A DNA stretch of 36,727 bases, from IMG/VR virus record IMGVR_UViG_3300005096_000132, positions 1 through 36,727 of that record. One strand, given 5' to 3'. The stretch is from a virus. Made by a program: the position numbers and the translations under genes. The notes below the pieces were generated by a model. That model searched no databases, was not told the origin of the DNA, and saw only the letters and a list, made by a program, of their open reading frames with translations. Below are positions 1 to 7,450 of this stretch, piece by piece (position 1 is the stretch's first letter; each line of letters begins with the position of its first letter).

Positions 1-112
1 ATGGTTGTGAATGGACATGAGGGATGAGCGGGTGGTTGATTGCGGGTTTTGGTGGGATGTTTCGGGTTAAAGAATTGAAAAGAAAAAGGAAATAATGGTT
101 TTAAAACGGTGC
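1..112. other. Probable host flank, left
   Basis: No gene is supported. A short plus-strand frame (24-104, starting MSGWLIAGFGG and ending in KRKRK) has no upstream extension because of a stop at 18-20. GGTTTTAAAAC near 98-107 is a small palindrome. Confidence 0.4.
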
Positions 113-127
113 TGACGCTTTTGTGTG

Positions 128-145
128 GGACATTTCGCGTGAGCA
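128..145 (+). repeat. Left-end transposase-binding-type repeat L1
   Basis: GGACATTTCGCGTGAGC is repeated exactly 51 bases further in and appears inverted, with one mismatch, at the far right of the element. Repeated end sites of this kind are what the N-terminal domain of MuA-type transposases binds. Binding is inferred, not shown. Confidence 0.75.
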
Positions 146-178
146 GTAAGTTGTTGATAAACCTTAAAATCAGCTTTT

Positions 179-196
179 GGACATTTCGCGTGAGCG
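179..196 (+). repeat. Left-end transposase-binding-type repeat L2
   Basis: Exact second copy of GGACATTTCGCGTGAGC, 51 bases inside L1 in the same orientation. Two spaced left sites resemble the multiple L sites of Mu. No clear third copy was seen further in. Confidence 0.7.
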
Positions 197-199
197 GCT

Positions 200-595
200 T
201 TTTAAAATTCGTTTAAAAACGTTTAAATTGTTGTTTAATAAAGGTTTTATCGTTTAAAAAACAGATTCGATCGACCCGGTTTTAGGATAAGGACACTCAA
301 TCCTAACGAACATCCTAACGAACACAACCTTATCGCTCATTTATGAAGAATATTAACTATATAAATCAACAACTTACATCAAAGAAAGTTCGTTTGGATT
401 GATCGTTTCATTGAAATCCTAGCGAACCTTTTTCCCTGTGGATAACTTAATAATGAATCCGCTAAAAATCTAATTATCTTATCCAAAATTGACATAATTT
501 CATTGTTAACGAATCAATGCAACATCGGATTAGGAAACCATTTGATCCCACGCATCTTAGTTTGTTTGTTTTATTAGAAAAAATGAACTATTTTT
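200..595. promoter_or_regulatory. AT-rich left-end control region with repeated TCCTAACGAAC motif
   Basis: No gene is supported in this stretch of about 400 bases. It holds TCCTAACGAAC twice in tandem with a 12-base period (301-311, 313-323), a variant with one change at 417-427, and an inverted variant (TCCAAACGAAC) at 388-398. Three CGTTTAAA copies lie between 209 and 260. A perfect DnaA box (TGTGGATAA) lies at 437-445 and a near match (TTATCCAAA) at 479-487. The repeats look like protein-binding sites, perhaps for the repressor or transposase; which protein binds is unknown. The region also receives the 3' end of the leftward repressor operon. Confidence 0.5.
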
Positions 596-1030
596 TTAAT
601 TTAAAACGATAGAAACCAGCTCCCACTGGTCTTTTTTATCCTGCTTTATTTTGACGGTATAATGGGATCGAATTGTTGCTCCAAAACCATTTTGGGAATC
701 AACGTAAGAATTGACTAAATATTCTTGCCCGGAAAGCCGGTTTACAACCGGTTGATCATCAAACATCCCAGGAAATTCGGCGGTTGAAGGAGATCTTAAT
801 TTTGATTTAACGAAACGCTTTGCTTTAATCCCCGCCATAACTGATTCATCACGGTCTCGCCAGTTAATCGCTAGTGCTTTTTCCCTCGCTTTTGCTTCTT
901 CTTGCGCTATTTTATGGGCTGTATTTACTTGATTAATGCGTTCTTTTTTTTCGGATTCGCTCTCAGGAATCATTGCGTTAATTCCTGAGATAAGAATCAA
1001 AGCCAAAAAAAGGATTATTTTAAATTTCAT
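596..1030 (-). CDS. Exported small protein co-transcribed with the repressor
   Basis: The product is 144 residues. It begins with a typical signal peptide (residues 1-19, hydrophobic core ILFLALILI, probable cleavage after INA), followed by a charged helical stretch (about 25-60) and a C-terminal domain with KLRSPSTAEFP and SYVDSQNGFGA. I recognise that LKSPSTAxFP / VDSQNGFGAxxR signature from a widespread uncharacterised domain, but cannot name a function. Its ATG follows the repressor stop codon directly (TAAATG), so the two are almost certainly translationally coupled and expressed in the lysogen. A role in lysogenic conversion or superinfection exclusion is inference from position only. 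Confidence 0.8.
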   Translation of the reverse strand: MKFKIILFLALILISGINAMIPESESEKKERINQVNTAHKIAQEEAKAREKALAINWRDRDESVMAGIKAKRFVKSKLRSPSTAEFPGMFDDQPVVNRLSGQEYLVNSYVDSQNGFGATIRSHYTVKIKQDKKDQWELVSIVLN

Positions 1031-1531
1031 TTAATCTCCCTCTTTTTTCAGATCTTCGGAAAACGATTTCAGCATAAAAACTAACCGATATAAATCATCT
1101 TTTTTAATTGAATATTCAGCAGTAATCTCAGCAATTAAGGCAACAACGAATGGGCTTAACTCTATTTCATATCTATCTTTCGCCGAATTGATTAAAGAGT
1201 AAATCTCCTTTTGTCGATCCAAAACTTTATCCAGATCTAAATCCACATTTCCATATGCTGACATTGAATAATGTGAGCGTGATTCGTTTGTCTGCTCTAT
1301 CCCTTCACTTCCAATATTCAGTTTGAATTTCCGCTTACCGTTAAGCAGCCAATCAAGATCAATCTTATTCTCTTCAGAATATTTGACTAATTGCTTGAAT
1401 GGGATTGATCCTTTCTTTTTTCGTTCTGAAAAAGTGTTTGGCTTTAAATCCAGCAATTTGGCAACTTCAAGATCATTTTCAAGACTGGCAAATTCTTTAA
1501 TTCTGGATATTATCCCTTTAAATTGACTCAA
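1031..1531 (-). CDS. CI-type phage repressor
   Basis: The product is 166 residues. Residues about 5-68 form a CI-repressor type helix-turn-helix domain (EVAKLLDLKPNTFSERKKKG, then FKQLVKYSEENKIDLDWLLNG). The C-terminal part is short and helical and shows no LexA/CI-type peptidase, so self-cleavage during the SOS response is not expected. The start is TTG at 1531, chosen because GAGGAAAAG (complement of 1538-1546) gives a good ribosome-binding site and no ATG fits. It is divergent from the Ner-like gene across a 53-base switch. By position it is the equivalent of Mu repressor c, although its fold is lambda-like. Confidence 0.82.
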   Translation of the reverse strand: MSQFKGIISRIKEFASLENDLEVAKLLDLKPNTFSERKKKGSIPFKQLVKYSEENKIDLDWLLNGKRKFKLNIGSEGIEQTNESRSHYSMSAYGNVDLDLDKVLDRQKEIYSLINSAKDRYEIELSPFVVALIAEITAEYSIKKDDLYRLVFMLKSFSEDLKKEGD

Positions 1532-1546
1532 TGTTTACTTTTCCTC

Positions 1547-1579
1547 TTGACTAATACATTTTAAATGAATAAACTTCAA
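1547..1579. promoter_or_regulatory. Overlapping face-to-face promoters (early versus repressor)
   Basis: On the plus strand TTGACT (1547-1552) and TAAACT (1570-1575) are separated by 17 bases. On the minus strand TTGAAG (1579-1574) and TATTAG (1556-1551) are also separated by 17 bases. The two promoters cover the same DNA, so polymerase can occupy only one. The plus promoter should start near 1582, giving little or no leader for the Ner-like gene. These are predicted from consensus only. Confidence 0.55.
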
Positions 1580-1584
1580 TTATT

Positions 1585-1854
1585 ATGTATTCAATGTTGA
1601 ACAGAACTCAGGCAAAGAAAATAAAAAAGATCCTTATCGATCGCGACATTACAGCGCGATACATTGCGACGGCGATTGGGGAATCTGAACGCATGGTCTA
1701 TTACGTACTCCGATCAGAAAGAAAGAACCCTCGTATTCGTCAAAAAATCGCCGATTTTTTAAACATCGACATTGAATCCATTTTTCCTTCAAAAAAAACG
1801 GTTAAACGAAAATTAATACGAAATAACCCTACTCAACCCAAACAAACAGGATAA
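1585..1854 (+). CDS. ner: Ner-like/Cro-like DNA-binding regulator
   Basis: The product is 89 residues and basic. Residues about 18-55 contain a helix-turn-helix (ITARYIATAIGESERMVYYV then RIRQKIADFLNI), followed by a lysine/arginine-rich tail. It sits where ner sits in Mu: first rightward gene, divergent from the repressor and directly before the transposase. The expected role is to repress the early and repressor promoters. The start is uncertain: ATG at 1585 or 1594 are both possible. Neither has a clear Shine-Dalgarno sequence, and the predicted transcription start is about 1582, so translation may be leaderless. Confidence 0.75.
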   Translation: MYSMLNRTQAKKIKKILIDRDITARYIATAIGESERMVYYVLRSERKNPRIRQKIADFLNIDIESIFPSKKTVKRKLIRNNPTQPKQTG

Positions 1855-1866
1855 CAAAGGTCGTAA

Positions 1867-3858
1867 ATGGGTTCAATACCTAAAACTACCGATTTTCTTA
1901 GCATCAAAGAAGCCTCTGAGATAGAAGGCATTTCAAATCGCGCTGTTGAAAAAAACCTCAAAGCCCAAAAATACAACCTTACGCGGCTTTCTGACACCAT
2001 CTCCAAAAATGGGAAACGCCCGACCTTAATCCATATCAGCAGCCTCTCAATTACCGCACAAATCAATTATTACAAGGTACTGGATCAAAACAATGCTACG
2101 CCGGATGCCGTATTTACAAAATCGAGCGAATCTGATCGCATCACAGCCCTCAAGCGACTAAAAATCGTCAATATTGCCTTACCTATTAAAGGAGATACTA
2201 GGAAGCGAGGCGGAAAAATAGAGGCGCTTAGGGTTTTGGCGAACGAAAATGGAACCAGCTACCAAACACTAAACCGATGGATGAGAGACTTTCAAAAGCT
2301 TGGATTTGTCGGCCTTTTACCCAAAGCATCTGATCGAAAATCAAAATTTGAAGGCCAGGTCGTCGAAGCCATCCAGACCGAATGGTTGCAAGATACTCAA
2401 CCCTCGCAAGAAACCGTTTATCAAAAAGTAAATGCCTATTGTTTAAAAAACTTGATTGAGCCGCCATCGTACAAAACAGTCCAACGAATTATCAATAAAA
2501 TCCCGCACGCTGTTACCATTTTACACCAGATGGGTGAAAAAGAATGGCTCTCAAAGTCATGCCCAAAAGGGCAACGCGACATGTCATTGATCTCGGTCGG
2601 CGAATGGTGGAATTCAGATCATCGCGTATTTGATCTATTTGTAAAAGACGGAAACAATATCACGCGTCCTTGGCTTACTTCCTGGTTCGATATGGCGTCA
2701 CGAAAAGTCGTCGGATACCATCTTTCTACAGCCCCCAACTCAAAAACAATCGCGCTGAGTTTTCGCCAAGGAGTCAAAACGCATGGCCGTCCAGATCATG
2801 TTTACATCGATAATGGCAAAGATTATGTTTGCAAATATTTGAATGGCAAAGTGCAACGCTTTGGGAAAATAGACTCTAATATTGATACCGAAGGCGTTTT
2901 CGGCCTGCTTAATTGCAAAATCCACAAAGCCATCCCTTATGCAGCTTGGAGCAAGCCCATCGAGCGTTGGCATGACAATATCAGGGCCTTTGAGCATGCC
3001 TTGCCAGGCTGGTGTGGCAGAGACAATAAAGAACGCCCTGAAAAGTTGCAGTGGGAAATAGATCATAACCAATTACTTACTTTATCAGAATTCTCAGGGC
3101 TTTTCGCAGGCTGGATAGAACAATATAATAATCGACCGTCTACTGCGCTAAATGGCGCAACACCAAATGAAATGTGGAAGGGCATTGTAAGCGTTATCCC
3201 GTCAGACCGAGCTTTAGATGTCTTGTTATTTAAAGTGATGAAACGAAAAGTCGGTCCGCATGGCGTCAGGATATTTCCACCTCGCTACCATTATACACCC
3301 GAATTATCCAATTACATTGGCAACGAAGTTACAGTGCGCTATGACCCCGCCGAAGCCGGGAAAGTCTACATATTTTTAGAAAAAGGCCGGAAATATCTCT
3401 GCACCGCCATTGAACGAAAGTTACTCAAGATGGGTGCCTCAGAAGAAGATTTAAAGGCCTTAGCTAAAGAAAAAAGTCTCGCCAAAAAAGCCGCAAAAGA
3501 ATGGAAGATGAGCAGGATGCAAATCACGCATGACGATACCCACCTTGCCGCCATTATCGCCGCAAAGGAGGGTAAAGGCTATTTGGCTGCAACTTCCTTA
3601 GAAGAAGAAAAGCCTGCCGGGAAGCTTATCTCAATGGTTTCGCGCTTAGACAAAATGGCGAAGGATATTGATGAGAAATCCCCCTTGGCCTCCCTTTTAC
3701 AAAGTGGGGAAGAAATCGAAGTAGAAGCAGATGAAAATATCTTGGGATCATCGGCCTATTTAGAAAATATTCAGGCGCAATTGGCAGAAAAAACACGGTT
3801 GATTGCAGAAAAAAAAGCAGCGGAAGAAGACGAAATGTTGGGGTTTTATCAGCAGTAA
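1867..3858 (+). CDS. MuA-like DDE transposase
   Basis: The product is 663 residues, the usual MuA length. The N-terminus (about 1-75) resembles the MuA DNA-binding region, and 80-220 contains further helix-turn-helix modules (LNRWMRDFQKLG). The RNase H-like catalytic core shows the expected triad: D251 in WWNSDH, D315 in VYIDNGKDY and E366 in PIERWHDN, against D269/D336/E392 in MuA. A Mu-transposase C-terminal beta domain follows (about 460-520), then a helical tail for MuB contact. A half copy of the interspersed G-rich repeat (3676-3712) is translated in frame in that tail (about residues 605-615), adding a SPLASLLQSGEE-like segment. It catalyses integration and replicative transposition. 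Confidence 0.96.
   Translation: MGSIPKTTDFLSIKEASEIEGISNRAVEKNLKAQKYNLTRLSDTISKNGKRPTLIHISSLSITAQINYYKVLDQNNATPDAVFTKSSESDRITALKRLKIVNIALPIKGDTRKRGGKIEALRVLANENGTSYQTLNRWMRDFQKLGFVGLLPKASDRKSKFEGQVVEAIQTEWLQDTQPSQETVYQKVNAYCLKNLIEPPSYKTVQRIINKIPHAVTILHQMGEKEWLSKSCPKGQRDMSLISVGEWWNSDHRVFDLFVKDGNNITRPWLTSWFDMASRKVVGYHLSTAPNSKTIALSFRQGVKTHGRPDHVYIDNGKDYVCKYLNGKVQRFGKIDSNIDTEGVFGLLNCKIHKAIPYAAWSKPIERWHDNIRAFEHALPGWCGRDNKERPEKLQWEIDHNQLLTLSEFSGLFAGWIEQYNNRPSTALNGATPNEMWKGIVSVIPSDRALDVLLFKVMKRKVGPHGVRIFPPRYHYTPELSNYIGNEVTVRYDPAEAGKVYIFLEKGRKYLCTAIERKLLKMGASEEDLKALAKEKSLAKKAAKEWKMSRMQITHDDTHLAAIIAAKEGKGYLAATSLEEEKPAGKLISMVSRLDKMAKDIDEKSPLASLLQSGEEIEVEADENILGSSAYLENIQAQLAEKTRLIAEKKAAEEDEMLGFYQQ
3676..3712 (-). 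repeat. Half copy of interspersed G-rich repeat inside transposase gene
   Basis: This is AAATCCCCC, a C-rich block, then CAAAGTGGGGAAG, the same sequence as the left half of the paired elements elsewhere in the window. It is read in frame within the C-terminal tail of the transposase without creating a stop. Confidence 0.75.
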
Positions 3859-3878
3859 TCAAAACCAGGGGGGTCATC

Positions 3879-4091
3879 ATGAAAACGGTCTGTCCAAATT
3901 GCGAAACCGATAAACATCTTTACCACTGTACATATTGTTCGGCCTGTCACACGCACGCCGAAGTCAAACCCGCAACACTGCATAAACTGCTTGGCATTAA
4001 AATGATTGCCGGGATGCAAATGATTGTTCCCCTCACAAAAATCACCTTTAGAAAAGGCCGTACCATTCTTAGCCGGGAGACCACCACATGA
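3879..4091 (+). CDS. Small zinc-ribbon-like protein between transposase and MuB
   Basis: The product is 70 residues with CPNC near the N-terminus and CTYCSAC about 12 residues later, which could form one zinc site; a histidine-rich stretch follows. The rest is hydrophobic/basic without a recognised fold. A GGGGGG ribosome-binding site lies about 6 bases before ATG 3879. The stop overlaps the MuB-like start (ATGA at 4088), so the two are translationally coupled. Mu has no such gene between A and B. Function unknown. Confidence 0.7.
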   Translation: MKTVCPNCETDKHLYHCTYCSACHTHAEVKPATLHKLLGIKMIAGMQMIVPLTKITFRKGRTILSRETTT

Positions 4092-4972
4092 GCACGGCTC
4101 AGTCATTGATTGACTACATTTCAGACCAAAAAATAAAACGTAGCGCCTTAGCCCGTGCCCTGGGCGTATCAGAAGCCACACTGTCGCAATACCTTGCCGG
4201 GAAATATCCCGGAAATAATGCCGAGATTGATCGAAAAGTCTTGAGCTTTTTAAAACGCGATCAAATGCGGATAAAAGCAGCGGCGATTTTGCCCGAAGAC
4301 CGCTTTGTCATGACGCGGCAAGCACAGCGCGTCTACGGCCTTTTAAGCACCTGCCATTTAGATGGTGATATGGGTTTGATTGTCGGGGAACCGGGATTAG
4401 GCAAAACCCGATCGCTAGAACAATATGCACGCGAAAATAATGGGGTTTTACTCATTACTCCACTTAAAACCAACACAATGATGACTCTTTTGAAATCTAT
4501 TACGGAAACCCTGCGAGTCAAAACAGGGGACTCCAATGATGCCCGTGCTCGCGGCATTATCCAAATCCTAAAGGGATCAGGCCGGATGATGATTGTCGAC
4601 GAAGCACACTTTTTAAGTTTTCCCTGCCTTGAAATCTTACGCCAAATCCACGACGGCACAGGCATTGGCTTGGTCTACGCCGGGCCGGAAGCGCTGCGGA
4701 TCAAAATCAGCAATCGCGATGTTGAACAAATCTACTCCCGCATCGGTGTTACAGCCACGCTGCCTGCCTTAAACCATTCAGATACCTGTCTCATTTTAAA
4801 ATCGACAGGCATCAAATATAACGATGCGGCTGCAAAAAAACTGGTCGAAGTTTCGCTCGGCTCGGGACGAAGATCGAGCAAAACATTTAAACGATCGTGC
4901 CGCATCGCAAACGGCGCAGAAATTACCGCACAGCATATTGTCTTGGCGGAAAAACAATCGGTGATGGGATAA
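4088..4972 (+). CDS. MuB-like AAA+ ATPase, target DNA activator
   Basis: The product is 294 residues (MuB has 312). Residues 1-60 form a lambda-repressor type helix-turn-helix (RSALARALGVSEATLSQYLAG), as in MuB. The AAA+ domain has Walker A GEPGLGKT (100-107) and Walker B MMIVDEAH (167-174), then an arginine-containing sensor region. MuB binds target DNA, stimulates MuA strand transfer and provides target immunity. Its position just after the transposase supports the assignment. The C-terminal 50 residues match MuB less clearly to my eye. Confidence 0.93.
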   Translation: MSTAQSLIDYISDQKIKRSALARALGVSEATLSQYLAGKYPGNNAEIDRKVLSFLKRDQMRIKAAAILPEDRFVMTRQAQRVYGLLSTCHLDGDMGLIVGEPGLGKTRSLEQYARENNGVLLITPLKTNTMMTLLKSITETLRVKTGDSNDARARGIIQILKGSGRMMIVDEAHFLSFPCLEILRQIHDGTGIGLVYAGPEALRIKISNRDVEQIYSRIGVTATLPALNHSDTCLILKSTGIKYNDAAAKKLVEVSLGSGRRSSKTFKRSCRIANGAEITAQHIVLAEKQSVMG

Positions 4973-4986
4973 AAAACGGGGGAATC

Positions 4987-5283
4987 ATGAAAACCGCACG
5001 AAAAAGAATGGGCTGGCGCAACAACCACGTTAACGTTACACGAGAAATCGGACGATACAGGCTTGAAACCTGCCCGATCGAAAGTGTCAGGGAGAAACTG
5101 AGCATCACAGACCATCACGGCTTAAAAGCGGATTTTGAATATCATGAAGGCATGGAAACAGATGAAGAAAAAGCTTGTGTCATGTGGATTATGACCTCAC
5201 GTATGCCTATGGACAACAAGCTCTGCCCTGAAACCGCAGACCTTATTTTTGACTGGATTAGGGAGACCATAAATGTCCTTTAA
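4987..5283 (+). CDS. Hypothetical early protein, 98 residues
   Basis: The ATG at 4987 is chosen because GGGGG lies 4-8 bases upstream and the preceding gene ends at 4972; the open frame itself extends further up inside the MuB gene. The product starts with a basic segment (KTARKRMGWRNNH) and continues as an acidic soluble domain. No family is recognised. It overlaps the next gene by 11 bases, in keeping with an early operon read from about 1580. Confidence 0.6.
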   Translation: MKTARKRMGWRNNHVNVTREIGRYRLETCPIESVREKLSITDHHGLKADFEYHEGMETDEEKACVMWIMTSRMPMDNKLCPETADLIFDWIRETINVL

Positions 5284-5677
5284 ATGGCTTTTAATCTTTG
5301 TTTTTACCGTGCTCACGGGCTGCGGGGAACAACCGACTGCGGGGCTTCCGGTCTTTCCTCCCGGAATTACCTCAGAGCTTGGTCCAGTAAATCAACAAAC
5401 CATCGATAAGCTTGCTGGAGACTTTTACGACATGCAGGACTGTCACAATATTTTTCTCGGTGCGTTTGAAGAATTGCAGATCGAACTTGTAGATGGTCTC
5501 TTTGATTGCCCTGGTGCGATTCTTGGGAAATGCTCCGCATTTTTCCAGCCTCCCAATCGAATGAAACTCGGATTTTTGGGAGAAGCAAAAGAGGAGTACT
5601 TCCATTATCTGGTTTTCCTCCGCGATGGAGATCCAGACCCACGTCACTCAGATGCACGTTATTTGGCCTGCAAATGA
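5273..5677 (+). CDS. Putative lipoprotein in early operon
   Basis: The product is 134 residues. A short signal peptide ends in the lipobox LTGC (cysteine 17), so lipidation and anchoring to the envelope are likely. The mature part contains several cysteines (for example DCPGAILGKC) and no recognised domain. It overlaps both neighbours (11 bases upstream, ATGA downstream). An early-expressed phage lipoprotein could block superinfection or protect the host envelope; this is inference. Confidence 0.65.
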   Translation: MSFKWLLIFVFTVLTGCGEQPTAGLPVFPPGITSELGPVNQQTIDKLAGDFYDMQDCHNIFLGAFEELQIELVDGLFDCPGAILGKCSAFFQPPNRMKLGFLGEAKEEYFHYLVFLRDGDPDPRHSDARYLACK

Positions 5678-5985
5678 CAACAAAACGACCCAATACATTA
5701 CAAGGGGAAACCCACCGGATTGAAACAAATGCCGGAAGGCTTTTTGTCACAATCAATTTTCACGAGGAAAAACCCTTTGAGGTCTTTTTGCGTGTTGGAA
5801 AACACGGTGGCGATTTAGGCGCTTTTGTCAGCAGCATCGCACGTTTTATTTCGCAAGATTTACGTCAAGGGCACGCAATTCCAAAAATCATAAAAAAACT
5901 AGAAACCGCAGACCATGACGCACTATTACCCACCGTCCCCGACGCCGTCGCGCAGATTCTAGCTTTAAAAAATAAGGGAACCTAA
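5674..5985 (+). CDS. TSCPD-domain protein
   Basis: The product is 103 residues from ATG 5674, which overlaps the previous stop (ATGA); a longer in-frame start at 5506 would lie within the lipoprotein gene and is rejected. The sequence G-RLFVTINF, then PFEVFLRVGKHGGDLGAF, then RFISQDLRQGHAI, resembles the stand-alone TSCPD domain found at the end of some class II ribonucleotide reductases, including the EVFxxxGKxG motif. The role of free-standing TSCPD proteins is not well established to my knowledge. It sits in the early operon among small hypothetical genes. Confidence 0.65.
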   Translation: MTTKRPNTLQGETHRIETNAGRLFVTINFHEEKPFEVFLRVGKHGGDLGAFVSSIARFISQDLRQGHAIPKIIKKLETADHDALLPTVPDAVAQILALKNKGT

Positions 5986-6293
5986 TGACGACCAAGTCGC
6001 AACGAAAAAAGGCCGCTTTAGCAAAATTCGAAGACAAAGAATTCATGAAAAAATACAAATTAAGAACAAAACGACAAATGATCTCAGATATTAAGACTGA
6101 GTGGAAAAATTCAGCTTTAAGGTTGCCGATCGAAACTCGGCGCGAGTTTTTAAAAATGTGGTGGGACAAAAAATCGCCTAGAGAAATCAGAAATACATTA
6201 GGACTTTCGAGCGACGAAGTACTGGGCATTTTAAATTTAAATTCAAAAAAAACAATTATTGAAACTATTAACCGCCCGGAAAATTGCATATGA
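5985..6293 (+). CDS. Hypothetical basic early protein, 102 residues
   Basis: The start ATG at 5985 overlaps the preceding TAA. The product is lysine-rich at the N-terminus (KSQRKKAALAKFEDKEFMKKYK) and has a possible helix-turn-helix near the C-terminus (SPREIRNTLGLSSDEVLGIL), so DNA binding is possible. No family is recognised. It is coupled to the next gene by an ATGA overlap at 6290. Confidence 0.55.
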   Translation: MTTKSQRKKAALAKFEDKEFMKKYKLRTKRQMISDIKTEWKNSALRLPIETRREFLKMWWDKKSPREIRNTLGLSSDEVLGILNLNSKKTIIETINRPENCI

Positions 6294-6679
6294 AAACAGC
6301 AAACGATAGATCAGAAATAAAAACCTATTGCAAGGCCAACAAATATTTCAAACGGATTATCAATCTGGATGAAAACATTGAAGCGTGGGCGGCTGACTAT
6401 ACCGTTGACATTTTAAAGGAACTCAAGGGTCTCAACCGCTGGCTAATCGCAAACCCAAAAAAACAGCCCAAAAATGTTGCAGATTTTGTGCTGAGAAATC
6501 TTGAAACAGCACAAAACAGAATCGGCAAACCCAAAGCCACCACAAACGAAATACTGACTCAACTTGGCGCAGACATTCCAACTACTCCAAAGCCCGAGAA
6601 AACGACCATAAATTATGCCGAGCGAAAAAGCTTTTTAGCCGAACAGGCCGAAGCGTTAAAAATCAGGAATCAAAAATGA
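6290..6679 (+). CDS. Hypothetical early protein, 129 residues
   Basis: ATG 6290 is preferred to the TTG six bases upstream because it forms an ATGA overlap with the previous stop, the pattern used throughout this operon. The product is mostly helical and polar, with a proline-rich linker (TTPKPEKTT) before the last 25 residues. No known domain is recognised. Confidence 0.55.
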   Translation: MKTANDRSEIKTYCKANKYFKRIINLDENIEAWAADYTVDILKELKGLNRWLIANPKKQPKNVADFVLRNLETAQNRIGKPKATTNEILTQLGADIPTTPKPEKTTINYAERKSFLAEQAEALKIRNQK

Positions 6680-6849
6680 AACTGACCTTACGGCATAGAA
6701 TCACATACGAACTTTTTTTCTTTTTCTGGGGCACTCTTCTAAAGAAAAACAAAATAGCCTCAAACTACATCATCCTCGGTCTGCTGAAAATGCGTCTTGA
6801 CCACCCAGAAGAAACACCAAAATTACACAGCAAATACCGACTAAATTAA
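6676..6849 (+). CDS. Small hydrophobic/basic protein, 57 residues
   Basis: This short frame opens with an ATG overlapping the previous stop (ATGA at 6676) and ends at TAA 6847-6849, five bases before a copy of the G-rich repeat. The product has an aromatic stretch (YELFFFFWGTLL) flanked by basic residues, and a second hydrophobic patch (NYIILGLL). It may touch the membrane. The evidence is the coupling pattern and the otherwise unexplained gap; function unknown. Confidence 0.5.
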   Translation: MKLTLRHRITYELFFFFWGTLLKKNKIASNYIILGLLKMRLDHPEETPKLHSKYRLN

Positions 6850-6854
6850 AATCA

Positions 6855-6892
6855 TTTACCCCACTTTGAAAAAGGGGGGCAAGGGGGGATTT
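6855..6892 (+). repeat. Half copy of G-rich repeat supplying a ribosome-binding site
   Basis: TTTACCCCACTTTG, a run of A and G, then CAAGGGGGGATTT. It ends three bases before the gam ATG at 6896, so its last G run lies seven bases from the start codon. Confidence 0.85.
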
Positions 6893-6895
6893 AAA

Positions 6896-7450
6896 ATGCC
6901 ACGCACCAAACCAAAAGACATCGCGCTCACTCGAGCACAGGCCGAAGAAAAAATGCAGCGACTCAATGAAATTGATGCGCAGCTCTTTGATTGGGCCTTG
7001 GCCTACCACAAACAACTAGCCGCCCTTAAGGCCGCCCATACCAGCTCACAAATAAAAGCCGGGAGACCCGTCCTTGAGTTTGAGCGGAAACTGATACTAA
7101 AAGACTTACATTCATGGGCAAAAAAAGATCAGCTCAACTGGAAAACCAAAACCCTTTCTTTTGCTAGTGGAAAAATGGGGATTCGAAAGGGCATGCCAAA
7201 AGTAGATCTCATTAAAAAAATTGCAAAAACATGGGACGAGGCATTGATTCTGCTTATCGATTTTCTTCCGGCTTACAAAAAAAACGTGCCAACAATTAAC
7301 AAAGAAAAACTTATCGCCAACCGTGAAAAAATAGATATTGAAAAGCTTTTAGCCTGTGGGTTGAAGATCGGACAAAAAAAAGAATTTTGGGTTGAAACCG
7401 AAGCATCAGAATCTTTTGATGCCGCCATAAAGGACTTAAAAAATGCTTAA
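6896..7450 (+). CDS. gam: Gam-like host-nuclease inhibitor
   Basis: The product is 184 residues from ATG 6896; an in-frame TTG at 6866 would lie inside the repeat and is rejected. The family pattern is visible: an N-terminal helical segment (RAQAEEKMQRLNEIDAQLFD), the central LNWKTKTLSFASGKMGIRKG strand region, and INKEKLIANREKID near the C-terminus, as in Mu Gam. Gam dimers resemble Ku, bind double-strand DNA ends and block host exonucleases. The ribosome-binding site is provided by the repeat at 6855-6892. It overlaps the next gene by 8 bases. Confidence 0.88.
   Translation: MPRTKPKDIALTRAQAEEKMQRLNEIDAQLFDWALAYHKQLAALKAAHTSSQIKAGRPVLEFERKLILKDLHSWAKKDQLNWKTKTLSFASGKMGIRKGMPKVDLIKKIAKTWDEALILLIDFLPAYKKNVPTINKEKLIANREKIDIEKLLACGLKIGQKKEFWVETEASESFDAAIKDLKNA

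Noticed and set aside
24-104. Small host gene ending in a hydrophobic stretch and KRKRK (cell-surface anchor-like)
   Set aside because: The frame is closed by a stop at 18-20, so there is no gene body to support it.
437-487. DnaA boxes as a replication origin
   Set aside because: One perfect and one near match are too few for an origin, and Mu-like phages replicate by transposition.
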